Of a DNA stretch of 64,000 bases, positions 1-7,436 are shown in pieces. Source of the DNA: Sphingobium arseniciresistens. GTDB taxonomy: Bacteria; Pseudomonadota; Alphaproteobacteria; Sphingomonadales; Sphingomonadaceae. The DNA lies in NCBI GenBank assembly GCA_029167225.1, contig JARFNK010000001.1, forward strand, positions 496,001-560,000. The letters run 5' to 3'. The notes beneath the pieces were generated by a model, which ran no database searches, was not told the origin of the DNA, and saw only the letters and a program-made list of their open reading frames with translations. A program made the translations under genes and the position numbers. How positions within the stretch are numbered: the first letter of the stretch is position 1; each line of letters begins with the position of its first letter.

Positions 1-103
1 TCGCAACAGCAAATAGTGGGGCGGCGCTGAGGTCGGAGATATGGAGGGCGCTAGAGATCGGCTTGCGTTTGCGATTCGTACAGGTCGTAATCACCAATGC
101 CAT
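1..103 (-). CDS. Uncharacterised protein, N-terminal fragment (runs off left edge)
   Basis: An open frame runs from an ATG at 103 to the window edge without a stop and begins MALVITTCTNRKRKPISSAL. A purine-rich GGGGGCG stretch just upstream could be its ribosome binding site. In-frame ATGs further upstream near 183 and 207 would lengthen it. It points the same way as the gene at 306-926, which lies upstream of it, so the two may be co-transcribed. The 'TTCTNRKR' opening recalls small uncharacterised proteins found on genomic islands, but I cannot assign a family. Only 34 residues are visible. Confidence 0.5.
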   Translation of the reverse strand, partial: MALVITTCTNRKRKPISSALHISDLSAAPLFAVA

Positions 104-305
104 TAACGCGCCCCCATCGCCCGCCGTCACGAGCACATTTATTTCTATCAAGGCTTGATCAGAATAGCCATATAAATGCATCGGCAATCCACCGGTTCGG
201 CGCATTAATGCCTCCGTCGGGACAAGTTGCAGGCTGATGCGAGGGTTGGAAGACGATGGCCCCCGTTGGTCGAGTCTAGCTCTTCACAGCGCTGCCCCCA
301 TCAAC

Positions 306-926
306 TCATGGCGCCCGGGATTGCCAGAGGAGAAGGTCGATCTTCTTCACGTCGCTCAGGCGGCGCAGGTCCGGGAGCGCGTTGTCAAAATCGGCGCGAA
401 TACGCCGGTATCCCGCTTGCTCGATGATCCCGGCATAGGCGGCGGCAATGTGCGCGTAGTCTTCGCACAACCCCGGTATCCTCTGCGAAGCTGGGCCGGT
501 TCGCGTCCTCAGCGCCATGTTTATCCGAACCCAGGAATCATAAACTGGCATGTTCGGATCGATCGTCGCGAGCAGCTTCGACGCGAACGAGGCTTCGACC
601 CGGCCGGTTAAATCATGGAGAGCGGTTAGGACGTGCCTGAAGCTCTGCTCTCCGACCGTCTTTTGAATTTCAAACAGTTCGTAAAATGCGTTCCGCCAAG
701 GGGCACCCCGTCTGACCATGTAGAGGCCGTTGAAGGTGCGCTGAAAGACCGCATCGGCCCGGACGTCGCATTGCCCGACCCGCGCCATTAAATATTGGTA
801 GCGGTCCATGTCAGAACGTCGCGACTGCAGGCGACCAAGAATCGATGGCAAGCTGTTTGTAAGCAAGTCGAAGAGTCCAGCCTCTACCGCATCCACCATC
901 GCTGCACTCGCCTTTGACCCGGTCAC
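306..926 (-). CDS. Hypothetical protein, 206 aa
   Basis: Not recognised with confidence. The frame opens with GTG at 926; an ATG at 899 (MVDAVEAGLFDLL) is an alternative start with an AAGGCGAG stretch ahead of it. The protein is soluble, with no signal peptide or membrane segment. Residues around 'SFASKLLATIDPNMPVYDSWV' weakly recall the helix-hairpin-helix region of some DNA glycosylase-like proteins, where a Lys and an Asp sit in a similar ASK...PxxPxxDS pattern; this is only a resemblance. It lies 92 bases downstream of the relaxase gene on the same strand, a place where ICEs of this type often carry cargo, and is followed by another open frame that leaves the window. Confidence 0.6.
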   Translation of the reverse strand: MTGSKASAAMVDAVEAGLFDLLTNSLPSILGRLQSRRSDMDRYQYLMARVGQCDVRADAVFQRTFNGLYMVRRGAPWRNAFYELFEIQKTVGEQSFRHVLTALHDLTGRVEASFASKLLATIDPNMPVYDSWVRINMALRTRTGPASQRIPGLCEDYAHIAAAYAGIIEQAGYRRIRADFDNALPDLRRLSDVKKIDLLLWQSRAP

Positions 927-1018
927 ACTGTTTCACTTCGCACCTCCGGCCGCACCTCGTCGAGCGAAATGGGCGACCGCGATTTGTCGGCGAAGCCCTG
1001 ACGGAGAGTCGACGCAGG

Positions 1019-3007
1019 TCACGATATCGATGGTCCGCCTCGCTCTCGTCCAAACCGCCAACTTACTCCGTCTGACCCCATTAGCCCGCTGACCTTGTTT
1101 CCCATCTGCCGTTCGAGCACGGGCCTCCACGGCACGAGGGTGAATTCCCGCGATCGTTCGACCAGGGCGAAGCGCCCGCTGACGAGGTCGACTGGCCGGC
1201 GATAAATCCCCTCGACCCGCGCGCCCTCCGCAGTTTCCTGGAACGGCATCTTGAGTTCTTCGGACAGTTGCCCCGCAATGCGCAGCAATTCGCGCCGTTG
1301 GAGCGCAGCGATCATGCCGTTCGGAAACATCGTGCCGCTGCCCGTCTCCTCGGCAAATCCCTGTGCCACCAGCCACTGCCGACGGCGCGCCTGGGCGTCG
1401 CGCAGATCATGCCCGAACCCGGCATCGCGGACGGGCTCGGGCGCCCCCGATACCAACTCCCGGTCGATCCACGTCGCGGCATCGGCCTCGACCAGCCGGT
1501 CGAGCGGCTGCGCCGACAGCGCGGTGATCGCCACTGGACGGTCGCGCAGCCGTGTTGCCTCATAGTTCGCCACGCGATCGAGATGATCGGCCGCGACGAT
1601 CCAGCGGCCCGACGGCTCGCGCTCGACGATGCCCCCTATCCGCCGCATCGCCTCGAGCCGCCGGACATGGGTCTCGGCGAAGGCTTCAGTGGCGGTCGGA
1701 TCGTGGCGCAGATGGGCATCGACGTCGTAGCGGCCGCCATTGGCAGCAGCGACCCTGACGATGGTGCGATCGACCTCCCGAACCTCGGGCCGGATCGGTG
1801 CGATCCGCACGATGGAGCCATGGGACATGATTGCATCGGTTTCCGCACCCTTGCCGATCCCGACATAATGGCTGCGTCCATCCGTGCCATCGACGATCAG
1901 ATAGTGGCGATCGGCATGCTCGTCGGCGAGCCCGCGCGCCAGCACGCGGCCGACGAGCGGGCGGGCATCGGGCGCGGCGGGATCGTAGATCGCCTGATCG
2001 GCAGCCCCGCGCTCGACCGCAGCGCGAGAAAATTCGCGCTGCATCGTGCGGATGATGTCGCCGCGCTCGCCCAATGCACGGAGTGTATCGGCGAGGTCGG
2101 GCGCGAGCCGGAATCGTCCCGCGCCGAGTGGCTCGGCCAGACCGAGGCGTGACAGCTTCGCCAGCCGGCCGGCACGCAGCGTCTGGTCCATGACGTCGCG
2201 ACCGTTGGTCGTCACCATCCGATCGGCGTCCACCCCTTTGAGCAAGGCCCGGTCGATTGACGTCAGACGTTCCTGTTCGACTTCGGCGCGCAGTGTCTGC
2301 TGGATTTCGCGGTGGGTACGCGGGCCGAGATCGAGATCGACCAGCTCGGCGGCGCGCTCGCGAATGCCGGTCGTCATAAAGTCGCGGGCGAGGATCAGGT
2401 CGGCGCCGCGATCGTCCTTCCCGCGCACCAGAATATGGGTGTGCGGATGGCCGGTGTTGAAGTGGTCGACCGCGATCCAGTCGAGCTTGGTCCCGAGATC
2501 CTCTTCCATCCGTGCCATCAGCCGCCGGGTCAGGGGTTTCAGATCATCATATTGATCGCCGTCCTCGGCCGAGACGATGAAGCGGAACTGGTGGCGATCG
2601 CCTGCCCCGCGCTCGCCGAACGCCTTGCCGTCGACGGCGTCGGCATCACGGCCGTAGAGCTGGCCGCGCTCACCGTCGCGCGTGGTACCGTCGCGCTGGA
2701 GATAGCGCAGGTGCGCGGCGGCGGCCGACGCGCCCTTGCCGGCAAGCTTAACGATGCTTGCCTTGACGATGACGCGGCGGCCGTTCGACGCCGCATGACG
2801 GCCACGGCTGGCGAGCATCCGCCCGACACCCGCGCCGCGTCCGATCCGGGTGCCCGAGAACGCTCCCCGCGCGAGGCCCGGGGCAGCCGTACCGCCGCGC
2901 GCAAGATTGGCGGCCGCGAGCACGCGGCCGAGATAGCGCCGGGCGCGCTTGCCACCCTGGCTGCGCTGGCGCCCGAGGCGCGGCTCGAAGCTGTCGTCGT
3001 CGGCCAT
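1019..3007 (-). CDS. VirD2-type relaxase with DUF3363 domain
   Basis: Conjugative relaxase, expected to nick the transfer origin and lead the single strand into the recipient. The 662-aa protein opens with an Arg/Gly-rich stretch and then a VirD2-like catalytic domain from about residue 80. Visible are 'IVKLAGKGASAAAAHLRYL' with 'RDG' and the metal-binding histidine motif 'DHFNTGHPHTHILVRGKDD'. The C-terminal half matches the DUF3363 region that accompanies these relaxases, ending 'LERQMGNKVSGLMGSDGVSWRFGRERGGPSIS', described here by its final residues GPSIS. Length is normal for the family and no disruption is seen. Upstream at 3040-3200 is a set of inverted repeats that could be its oriT. 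Confidence 0.9.
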   Translation of the reverse strand: MADDDSFEPRLGRQRSQGGKRARRYLGRVLAAANLARGGTAAPGLARGAFSGTRIGRGAGVGRMLASRGRHAASNGRRVIVKASIVKLAGKGASAAAAHLRYLQRDGTTRDGERGQLYGRDADAVDGKAFGERGAGDRHQFRFIVSAEDGDQYDDLKPLTRRLMARMEEDLGTKLDWIAVDHFNTGHPHTHILVRGKDDRGADLILARDFMTTGIRERAAELVDLDLGPRTHREIQQTLRAEVEQERLTSIDRALLKGVDADRMVTTNGRDVMDQTLRAGRLAKLSRLGLAEPLGAGRFRLAPDLADTLRALGERGDIIRTMQREFSRAAVERGAADQAIYDPAAPDARPLVGRVLARGLADEHADRHYLIVDGTDGRSHYVGIGKGAETDAIMSHGSIVRIAPIRPEVREVDRTIVRVAAANGGRYDVDAHLRHDPTATEAFAETHVRRLEAMRRIGGIVEREPSGRWIVAADHLDRVANYEATRLRDRPVAITALSAQPLDRLVEADAATWIDRELVSGAPEPVRDAGFGHDLRDAQARRRQWLVAQGFAEETGSGTMFPNGMIAALQRRELLRIAGQLSEELKMPFQETAEGARVEGIYRRPVDLVSGRFALVERSREFTLVPWRPVLERQMGNKVSGLMGSDGVSWRFGRERGGPSIS

Positions 3008-3039
3008 TTTCCTGTTTCCGGGGGCGTGGAAGGGTGAGC

Positions 3040-3200
3040 ATGACGCGCACCGGAACAGATGAAAACCGGTGCCAATGAACGTGGCGGAACTCCGCCGGTT
3101 TCACGCGAGACGGCACTGGCGGGAGGAAGACAGTGCCGTCTGCAAGCCAAAAAAACGATGTGCAGACAACGGCTTATGGAACGACAGTGCCATAGCTTTA
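3040..3200. other. Candidate origin of transfer (oriT): clustered inverted repeats upstream of relaxase
   Basis: Three perfect inverted repeats lie directly upstream of the relaxase start: GCACCGG at 3047-3053 with CCGGTGC at 3066-3072; GGCGGA at 3083-3088 with TCCGCC at 3091-3096; and AGACGGCACTG at 3108-3118 with CAGTGCCGTCT at 3131-3141. GACAGTGCC recurs as a direct repeat near 3130 and at 3183-3191. Such arrays next to a relaxase gene are typical of oriT. I see no clear nick-site match here, so this is a positional inference. Confidence 0.4.
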
Positions 3201-3289
3201 TCTTGCCTTACGCCGTCCTCCCGCCTGACCTGCTCCTGTCGCTCATTTCCGCCACCCTGCTGCTCGCCAATGTCGCCCGAGACGAGGCA

Positions 3290-3332
3290 AAAATGAGCCG
3301 GGACACGATGCCTGTCCGGCATCCTGTCCCGG
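3290..3332 (-). terminator. Intrinsic terminator downstream of the gene at 3350-3709
   Basis: CCGGGACACGATGCC at 3298-3312 pairs with GGCATCCTGTCCCGG at 3318-3332 (15 bp, one mismatch, 5-base loop). On the minus strand the hairpin is followed by CTCATTTTT, giving a U-rich tail. It begins 18 bases after the stop codon of the minus-strand gene ending at 3350. Confidence 0.75.
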
Positions 3333-3349
3333 CGTTTCCGAGCCGCAGA

Positions 3350-3709
3350 TCAATGCGTCGCCGCGAAGGCTTCGCGTGCCTGGCGTTCGCTCCTGAAATG
3401 GCGCCGCCCCATCAATCCATGCGCGTTCCCATCGCCATCGACGATGCTCACTGCGACGAACCAGCGGCCATCCAGCCGCCCGACGATCGCCACCCGATCG
3501 AGGTCGAAATCCTCCTCGTCGTTGCTCTCATACGCCCCAAGCCACCGCTCCGACACCCGCGCATCCCACAGGAAATCGCTCTCCTCGGCCTCCAGGAACC
3601 GTGCGGCAAGCGCTTCGCCGGCACCCCGTCCGAACTCGATTTCGAGCCCGGCCACGAGCGTTGCCACCACGCGGTCCGACGCCGCACCGATAGATTGAAA
3701 CATGGTCAT
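3350..3709 (-). CDS. Conserved ICE-associated hypothetical protein, 119 aa
   Basis: A small acidic protein (MTMFQSIGAASDRVVATLVA...) with a strong AAGGAGG-type ribosome binding site just upstream of 3709. No signal peptide or membrane helix. The middle is rich in Asp and Glu ('SNDEEDFDLDRV'). I recognise no domain. It sits between the relaxase and the TraF/transglycosylase genes, all on the same strand, so it is likely part of the element's transfer backbone rather than cargo. A hairpin with a T tract follows the stop codon, suggesting a separate transcription unit from the relaxase. Confidence 0.75.
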   Translation of the reverse strand: MTMFQSIGAASDRVVATLVAGLEIEFGRGAGEALAARFLEAEESDFLWDARVSERWLGAYESNDEEDFDLDRVAIVGRLDGRWFVAVSIVDGDGNAHGLMGRRHFRSERQAREAFAATH

Positions 3710-4028
3710 GATCGCCTCCTTCGCTTGAAGTCCCCATCATCGAGGACAGACCTCCGAAGACGGGTGGCGGAGCGGCTGTCAGGGCCGCTGGAGGCGCAGC
3801 CGGAAGCGCCGCGCAGCGGCGGCGGAGGAACCGATTTTGTTGCGCTGAAACCAAAAGACTCGGCTGCGCAGCAGCCTCCGGCTCGCAGCAAAATTGGAGG
3901 GGCCGCCGGCCTTGCACAGCCGCTTCGCCGCCCGTCATGCTGGGCCTTGCCGAGACGAGCCCCTCCAACATCTGCTGGTCGCAATGCCGTCGCGGTCGGC
4001 ACCCTTCGACGCCGCCGCAGATGCTGAA
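3710..4028. other. Intergenic region without a gene
   Basis: About 320 bases between the transglycosylase and the next minus-strand gene. No convincing coding frame. It holds an imperfect inverted repeat, with CCGATTTTGTTGC near 3831-3843 facing GCAGCAAAATTGG near 3889-3900 (11 of 13 bases pair). This may be a transcription stop for the transglycosylase operon or a regulatory fold for the downstream gene. Confidence 0.4.
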
Positions 4029-4673
4029 TCAACGGGGTGCGCGGACCGCGAACAGGCTGTCTGGTGGATCGTCCGGCGCGCGCGATGGTGACGGATCGCT
4101 GGATTTCGTGCTGGTCCGAAGCACGACGAACAATGCCGGTGGCGGCTGCTGTGGAGGGGATTGCGACGGACTTGGAACCATGCCCGACACCTGCGCGAGA
4201 TAGGCGCGCGTCTCGGCCGGCAGCGCACGGCCCGACGCGAGAAATGCCGCATAGCGGCCGGGACCGGCATTATAGGCACCGAACAGCCCGGGATAACCGA
4301 AGCGGTCATACATCGCGCGCAGATAGGCGGTGCCCGCCAGGATATTGTCGCGCGGATTATGGGGATTGTACCCGAGGCCGTGCGCCGCCCGCATCGCCTT
4401 CCACGTCACCGGCATCAGTTGCATCAGCCCCATCGCACCCGCCCGGCTCGTGATCGGCCGTCCGCCAAACACGGTCATGCCGCCGCTTTCGGCGCGGATC
4501 ACCCGCTCGATCCACGCCACCGGCACGCCGAACCGAGCGGACGCTTCGGCGATCTCGGCGCGCCAGCGCTGAACGGGATCGGCCCTTGATGAAGCGACTC
4601 TGGGCGGACCGGCCGCGGCGGACGTCGCAACGAGCAGCGCGGCGGCGAGCGCGAGCAACCTCAGCGCAGCCAC
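4029..4673 (-). CDS. Lytic transglycosylase (conjugation-associated)
   Basis: Periplasmic murein-cleaving enzyme expected to open the peptidoglycan locally for the conjugation apparatus. A GTG start at 4673 gives a clean signal peptide (VAALRLLALAAALLVATSAAA) and overlaps the end of the TraF gene by 13 bases. The open frame extends further upstream, but that part reads as out-of-frame TraF. The SLT domain is clear: 'ERVIRAESGG' with the catalytic Glu, 'GAMGLMQLMPVTW', 'NPRDNILAGTAYLRAMYDRF' and 'FGAYNAGPGRY'. The Pro-rich C-terminus is probably unstructured. About 214 aa. TraF and transglycosylase genes commonly sit together in such elements. Confidence 0.85.
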   Translation of the reverse strand: MAALRLLALAAALLVATSAAAGPPRVASSRADPVQRWRAEIAEASARFGVPVAWIERVIRAESGGMTVFGGRPITSRAGAMGLMQLMPVTWKAMRAAHGLGYNPHNPRDNILAGTAYLRAMYDRFGYPGLFGAYNAGPGRYAAFLASGRALPAETRAYLAQVSGMVPSPSQSPPQQPPPALFVVLRTSTKSSDPSPSRAPDDPPDSLFAVRAPR

Positions 4674-5257
4674 AGCGGGGTCGCCCTGCCGATGACATCC
4701 TGCCCCAATGTCGGCCCGAAATAGCGCCCGTCGAACGAATCCGGGGTCTCGGTCATGAGCAGGAAGACCATGCCTGGGGCCAGCCGGATGCAGCCTTGCC
4801 AGGCAGGCAGCGGGCGGTCCGCTGCGTCGGCATTGCGGCGCACCGCAACCGTCGTGCCGTTCACCAGTACGGAGCGATCCACCGCGCACACCATGTCGCC
4901 TGCGATGCCGGCGACGCGCTTCACCAGCGGCACGTTGCGGGGCAGATAGTGGCGGCTCGCGGCCAGTTGCCGCGCTTCGGCTGGCGGCCAGGCGACGGCC
5001 ATGTCGCCGCGCTTGAGCGCGGCGCCGGGCGATACGGCATAGAGACCAATGGGCGCGCTGGCGCTCGCATTCCAGACCAGCCGGGGCAGCGGCGGCAGCG
5101 CGATCGTGAGGCCGAGGCAGGCGATGCCGGCGCCGAGCAGCGCGGCGCGACGGAGCAGCCGCAGGCGGCGGACATGGGCCGCCCGCCGGACCTCAAACCA
5201 CGCGAACAGCGGCAGCGGGCGGTGGCCAGAGTGTTCTGGGGAAGGCCGCTCAACCAT
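4661..5257 (-). CDS. traF: TraF-type S26 signal peptidase
   Basis: Conjugal transfer peptidase, related to leader peptidase and expected to process (and in IncP systems cyclise) the pilin. The start at 5257 (MVERPSPEHSG) overlaps the stop of the HTH gene by 8 bases; the longer frame upstream is not needed. A membrane anchor lies near residues 40-60 (AALLGAGIACLGLTIALPP). The likely catalytic Ser is in 'SASAPIGLY' and the general-base Lys in 'VKRVAGIAGD'. The C-terminal 'DSFDGRYFGPTLGQDVIGRATPLW' is typical of TraF. About 198 aa, intact. Confidence 0.87.
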   Translation of the reverse strand: MVERPSPEHSGHRPLPLFAWFEVRRAAHVRRLRLLRRAALLGAGIACLGLTIALPPLPRLVWNASASAPIGLYAVSPGAALKRGDMAVAWPPAEARQLAASRHYLPRNVPLVKRVAGIAGDMVCAVDRSVLVNGTTVAVRRNADAADRPLPAWQGCIRLAPGMVFLLMTETPDSFDGRYFGPTLGQDVIGRATPLWLR

Positions 5258-5486
5258 GGTCGCCTCCCCGCGCGCGGGCCGTCGACCAGGCCTCGATATC
5301 GTCGATATGGTAGCGCCAGGTGCGGCCATGCAGGCGGCATTTCGGACCTCTTCCCGTCTGGCGCAGGCGCTTCAGCGTCGAATAGGCAAGGCCGAGATGA
5401 AAGGCCGCCTGCTTGGCGGTGAGGAAGGGGCAGGTCTCGCGCGCGGCCTGCGCACGTTCGGCGGTATCGTCCATGATCCAGTCCAT
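5250..5486 (-). CDS. Excisionase-like helix-turn-helix protein
   Basis: A small MerR/excisionase-type DNA-binding protein. The core 'FLTAKQAAFHLGLAYSTLKRLRQTGRGP' followed by 'WRYHIDDIEAWS' is the usual winged helix of 'HTH domain-containing' proteins in these elements. I chose the ATG at 5486 (MDWIMDDTAER); an ATG at 5474 is equally possible, and the upstream part of the open frame looks non-coding. Its stop overlaps the start of traF, so translation of the two is probably coupled. Its role, whether excision or control of the transfer operon, cannot be read from the sequence. Confidence 0.75.
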   Translation of the reverse strand: MDWIMDDTAERAQAARETCPFLTAKQAAFHLGLAYSTLKRLRQTGRGPKCRLHGRTWRYHIDDIEAWSTARARGGDHG

Positions 5487-5606
5487 CTGCGCCGGCGCAT
5501 CGTGCGCCGCTGATGAGCGCGGATTGGATCGATCCGGCCGTCTTCGGCAGGGTCGCAAATCGACCCATGCGATTCCGACCCCCCATGTTTCGGACGGGCA
5601 GCAATG

Positions 5607-5631
5607 CCCCGCGCCCTTGCAGGGCGCGGGG
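5607..5631 (-). terminator. Perfect GC hairpin after the DUF736 gene
   Basis: CCCCGCGCCC (5607-5616) and GGGCGCGGGG (5622-5631) form a perfect 10-bp stem with a 5-base loop, 8 bases past the DUF736 stop codon. No T tract follows, so termination is plausible but not certain. Confidence 0.5.
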
Positions 5632-5639
5632 CGGTTCGC

Positions 5640-5960
5640 TCAGTCGGCGGGATTCCAGATGATCGCGAAGGCGTCGTCGTCGTCCTGGCCCGCAGCGCGG
5701 CCGAGATTGGCGTAGAGCCGGCGCGGCCCGAATTCGGGGGCGGCGAGCGACAGCGACACATAGTCCTTGCCGCTCATTTCGCCGCGCCGGACCCATCCGG
5801 CCCCGACCTCGACGCCGGCCGCCGACACACGATAGTCGGGCTGGGTGTCCCCGGACTTGCGGGTGTTGGGAATGATCTCGATGTCGGTGCGGATCGAGAG
5901 CGTCTTGAGCTGGCCCTTGAAGCCGTTTCCGTCGCGGGTGACATAACCGATGGCTGGCAT
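5640..5960 (-). CDS. DUF736 family protein
   Basis: 106-aa protein starting MPAIGYVTRDGNGFKGQLKT, with the conserved DUF736 pattern: the N-terminal 'IGxV..d..GF.GxLkTL' and the C-terminal 'LYANLGRAAGQDDDDAFAIIWNPAD'. The family occurs almost only on alphaproteobacterial conjugative elements and plasmids, and its function is unknown. The ATG at 5960 was chosen because homologues start at MPxIGxV; the upstream extension is out of character. A single-gene unit seems likely, as a hairpin follows and a long non-coding leader precedes it. Confidence 0.88.
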   Translation of the reverse strand: MPAIGYVTRDGNGFKGQLKTLSIRTDIEIIPNTRKSGDTQPDYRVSAAGVEVGAGWVRRGEMSGKDYVSLSLAAPEFGPRRLYANLGRAAGQDDDDAFAIIWNPAD

Positions 5961-6621
5961 TGTTCGTCTCCTGAAAAGTCGCCCCGAACCGTTTCCGGGC
6001 GATGGGCGGACCGGAGGGACGGTCACGGCAGGCCCGCGAACCGGCAGGCCGGAGCGGCAGCGGAGGACCGGAGCCGAAGGCTTATTTGAAGCGCAGCGAC
6101 CGCGAGGAGCGCGCCTTGGCGGGCGGGGAAATAAGCCGCACGGCGATTGTTTCGCGGGGACTGCGGCCGTCCCAGGTCATGCGCCCGAGGAGCCGGAAAC
6201 GGTACGGGGCACAGCGCGCCAGACGACAATCGACATCCCGATGTGTCCCGCGCGAAGGCAAAGAGAAGCCGGCAGATGTACGCCACCGTTCCAGCCGGTC
6301 GATCGCCCAATTCTCGCTCGGTGAGGGCACCAACAGGGATTTGCGGCTGATAAGCAAGCAGAAGCGCGACGCAACTGGTCCGGCGCAAAGCATGCGTGGC
6401 AAGGCCAATGGCGGGGATCGTTCTCCGCGTCGCATTGATCTCGATCGCGCATTTTGCGGATCGGTGTGCTGCCGGCCGACGTCGCCCCATCGCTCCAATG
6501 GCGGCCGCGAAACGGTCCAGTTCGGGGGTCGCGACATCGCGGTCGAAACGGTAGAGATCGGTATCGCGTGCGGTTGGTCGCGCGTAAATTCGCCCGCCAG
6601 GCACTGTGAGAAGGAAGATGA
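5961..6621. other. Long non-coding leader with inverted repeats
   Basis: About 660 bases with no believable gene; the open frames across it have Arg/Ser-rich compositions typical of shadows. Seen: an imperfect hairpin GCCCCGAACCG/TTTCCGGGC at 5981-6000 just upstream of DUF736, and a perfect 9-bp inverted repeat GGCTTATTT (6079-6087) and AAATAAGCC (6129-6137) with a 41-base loop. Both could act in DUF736 expression or as a DNA-processing site. Confidence 0.45.
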
Positions 6622-7338
6622 ATGTCGGATCGGGAGCGCGCGGTACTGCAACGCAAGATCATGAAACTGACCCTCGCGATGCTCCAGACGCTACTGGAGT
6701 TCAAGACCGTCTACGATATCCAGGCGTATATGACCGACCGCCACGGGCGCGATTTCAGAACGTTCGAGGAGGAAACTGCGGATCAGGTCTTTGCGGGTGC
6801 CGGAGTTCTGGCTACGCGCGAGAATATCGTCGTTATCGACAAGTTCGGCGATGCGGAATTTTGCCATTGGGAAGTCCCTATGGGGTCGCACGAGACCGGC
6901 GCGTATATCATGGCGTTTCCGCTCGCGGCGGCGTCGGCATCCTATGTCTTCACGCTCATCGAAGGTTTCGGCGACGACATCGCCGATCTAGTGAGCCCCG
7001 GCAGTCGGAACCGCAACAGAGCGTGGCACGAAGATGTGAAGGGGTTCGCGGACCTGGCCGATCCGGTGCAGGTCACAAAGGCGCGCGAAGCGTTCGCCAA
7101 GCATTTCGCGGCCGACCCCGCCGACGTTCCGCCACTGGCCGCGCGTCGCATCGTCGGGCTGAAAGCCGCGCGGAATGCCTTTGCCCATGACGGTGAGCGT
7201 TCAATTGATTTCCAGCAGTTCCTGCAGGATGCACTCGCGATCGTGTGCCACATCGCGTTCCTGACGACGGGTGAGGATCGCATCTCAGTCTATCCATGGG
7301 AGGACCATATGGATCAATTCGCGCCGCGATCCTCCTGA
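6622..7338 (+). CDS. Hypothetical protein, 238 aa
   Basis: Not recognised. It starts MSDRERAVLQRKIMKLTLAML after GAAGGAAGATGA; a weak GAAGG site precedes the ATG at 6622. The protein is soluble and has no signal peptide. The C-terminal part 'LKAARNAFAHDGERSIDFQQFLQDAL' resembles the 'RNxxAH' pattern of HEPN-like or RiboL-PSP-like domains, in which Arg, Asn and His can form an RNase site; this is a weak motif only. It is on the opposite strand to the neighbouring transfer genes and therefore looks like cargo. A perfect GC hairpin follows at 7405-7430, between it and the convergent ParB-like gene. Confidence 0.65.
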   Translation: MSDRERAVLQRKIMKLTLAMLQTLLEFKTVYDIQAYMTDRHGRDFRTFEEETADQVFAGAGVLATRENIVVIDKFGDAEFCHWEVPMGSHETGAYIMAFPLAAASASYVFTLIEGFGDDIADLVSPGSRNRNRAWHEDVKGFADLADPVQVTKAREAFAKHFAADPADVPPLAARRIVGLKAARNAFAHDGERSIDFQQFLQDALAIVCHIAFLTTGEDRISVYPWEDHMDQFAPRSS

Positions 7339-7404
7339 GCCTCATCGCGCGCCCGAGCCCGTCGGGGCGAGGGCGCGCGGCCGAATTTTCGAGAATGGAA
7401 GGAT

Positions 7405-7430
7405 GCGGGCGGCGGTCTTCCGCCGCCCGC
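7405..7430. terminator. Hairpin between convergent genes
   Basis: GCGGGCGGCGG (7405-7415) pairs perfectly with CCGCCGCCCGC (7420-7430) around a TCTT loop. It lies between the ends of the gene at 6622-7338 and the convergent ParB-like gene. No T tract, but an 11-bp GC stem here is probably a two-way terminator. Confidence 0.6.
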
Positions 7431-7436
7431 AAGGGA

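Noticed and set aside
3318-3330. ATCCTG hexamer resembling the IncP/VirD2 nick site
   Set aside because: It lies in the stem of a hairpin followed by a T run on the minus strand just after a stop codon, which is better explained as a terminator.
6002-6664. 220-codon open frame in the region upstream of the gene at 6622
   Set aside because: Arg/Ser/Gly-rich throughout, no ribosome binding site, overlaps inverted repeats; treated as non-coding.
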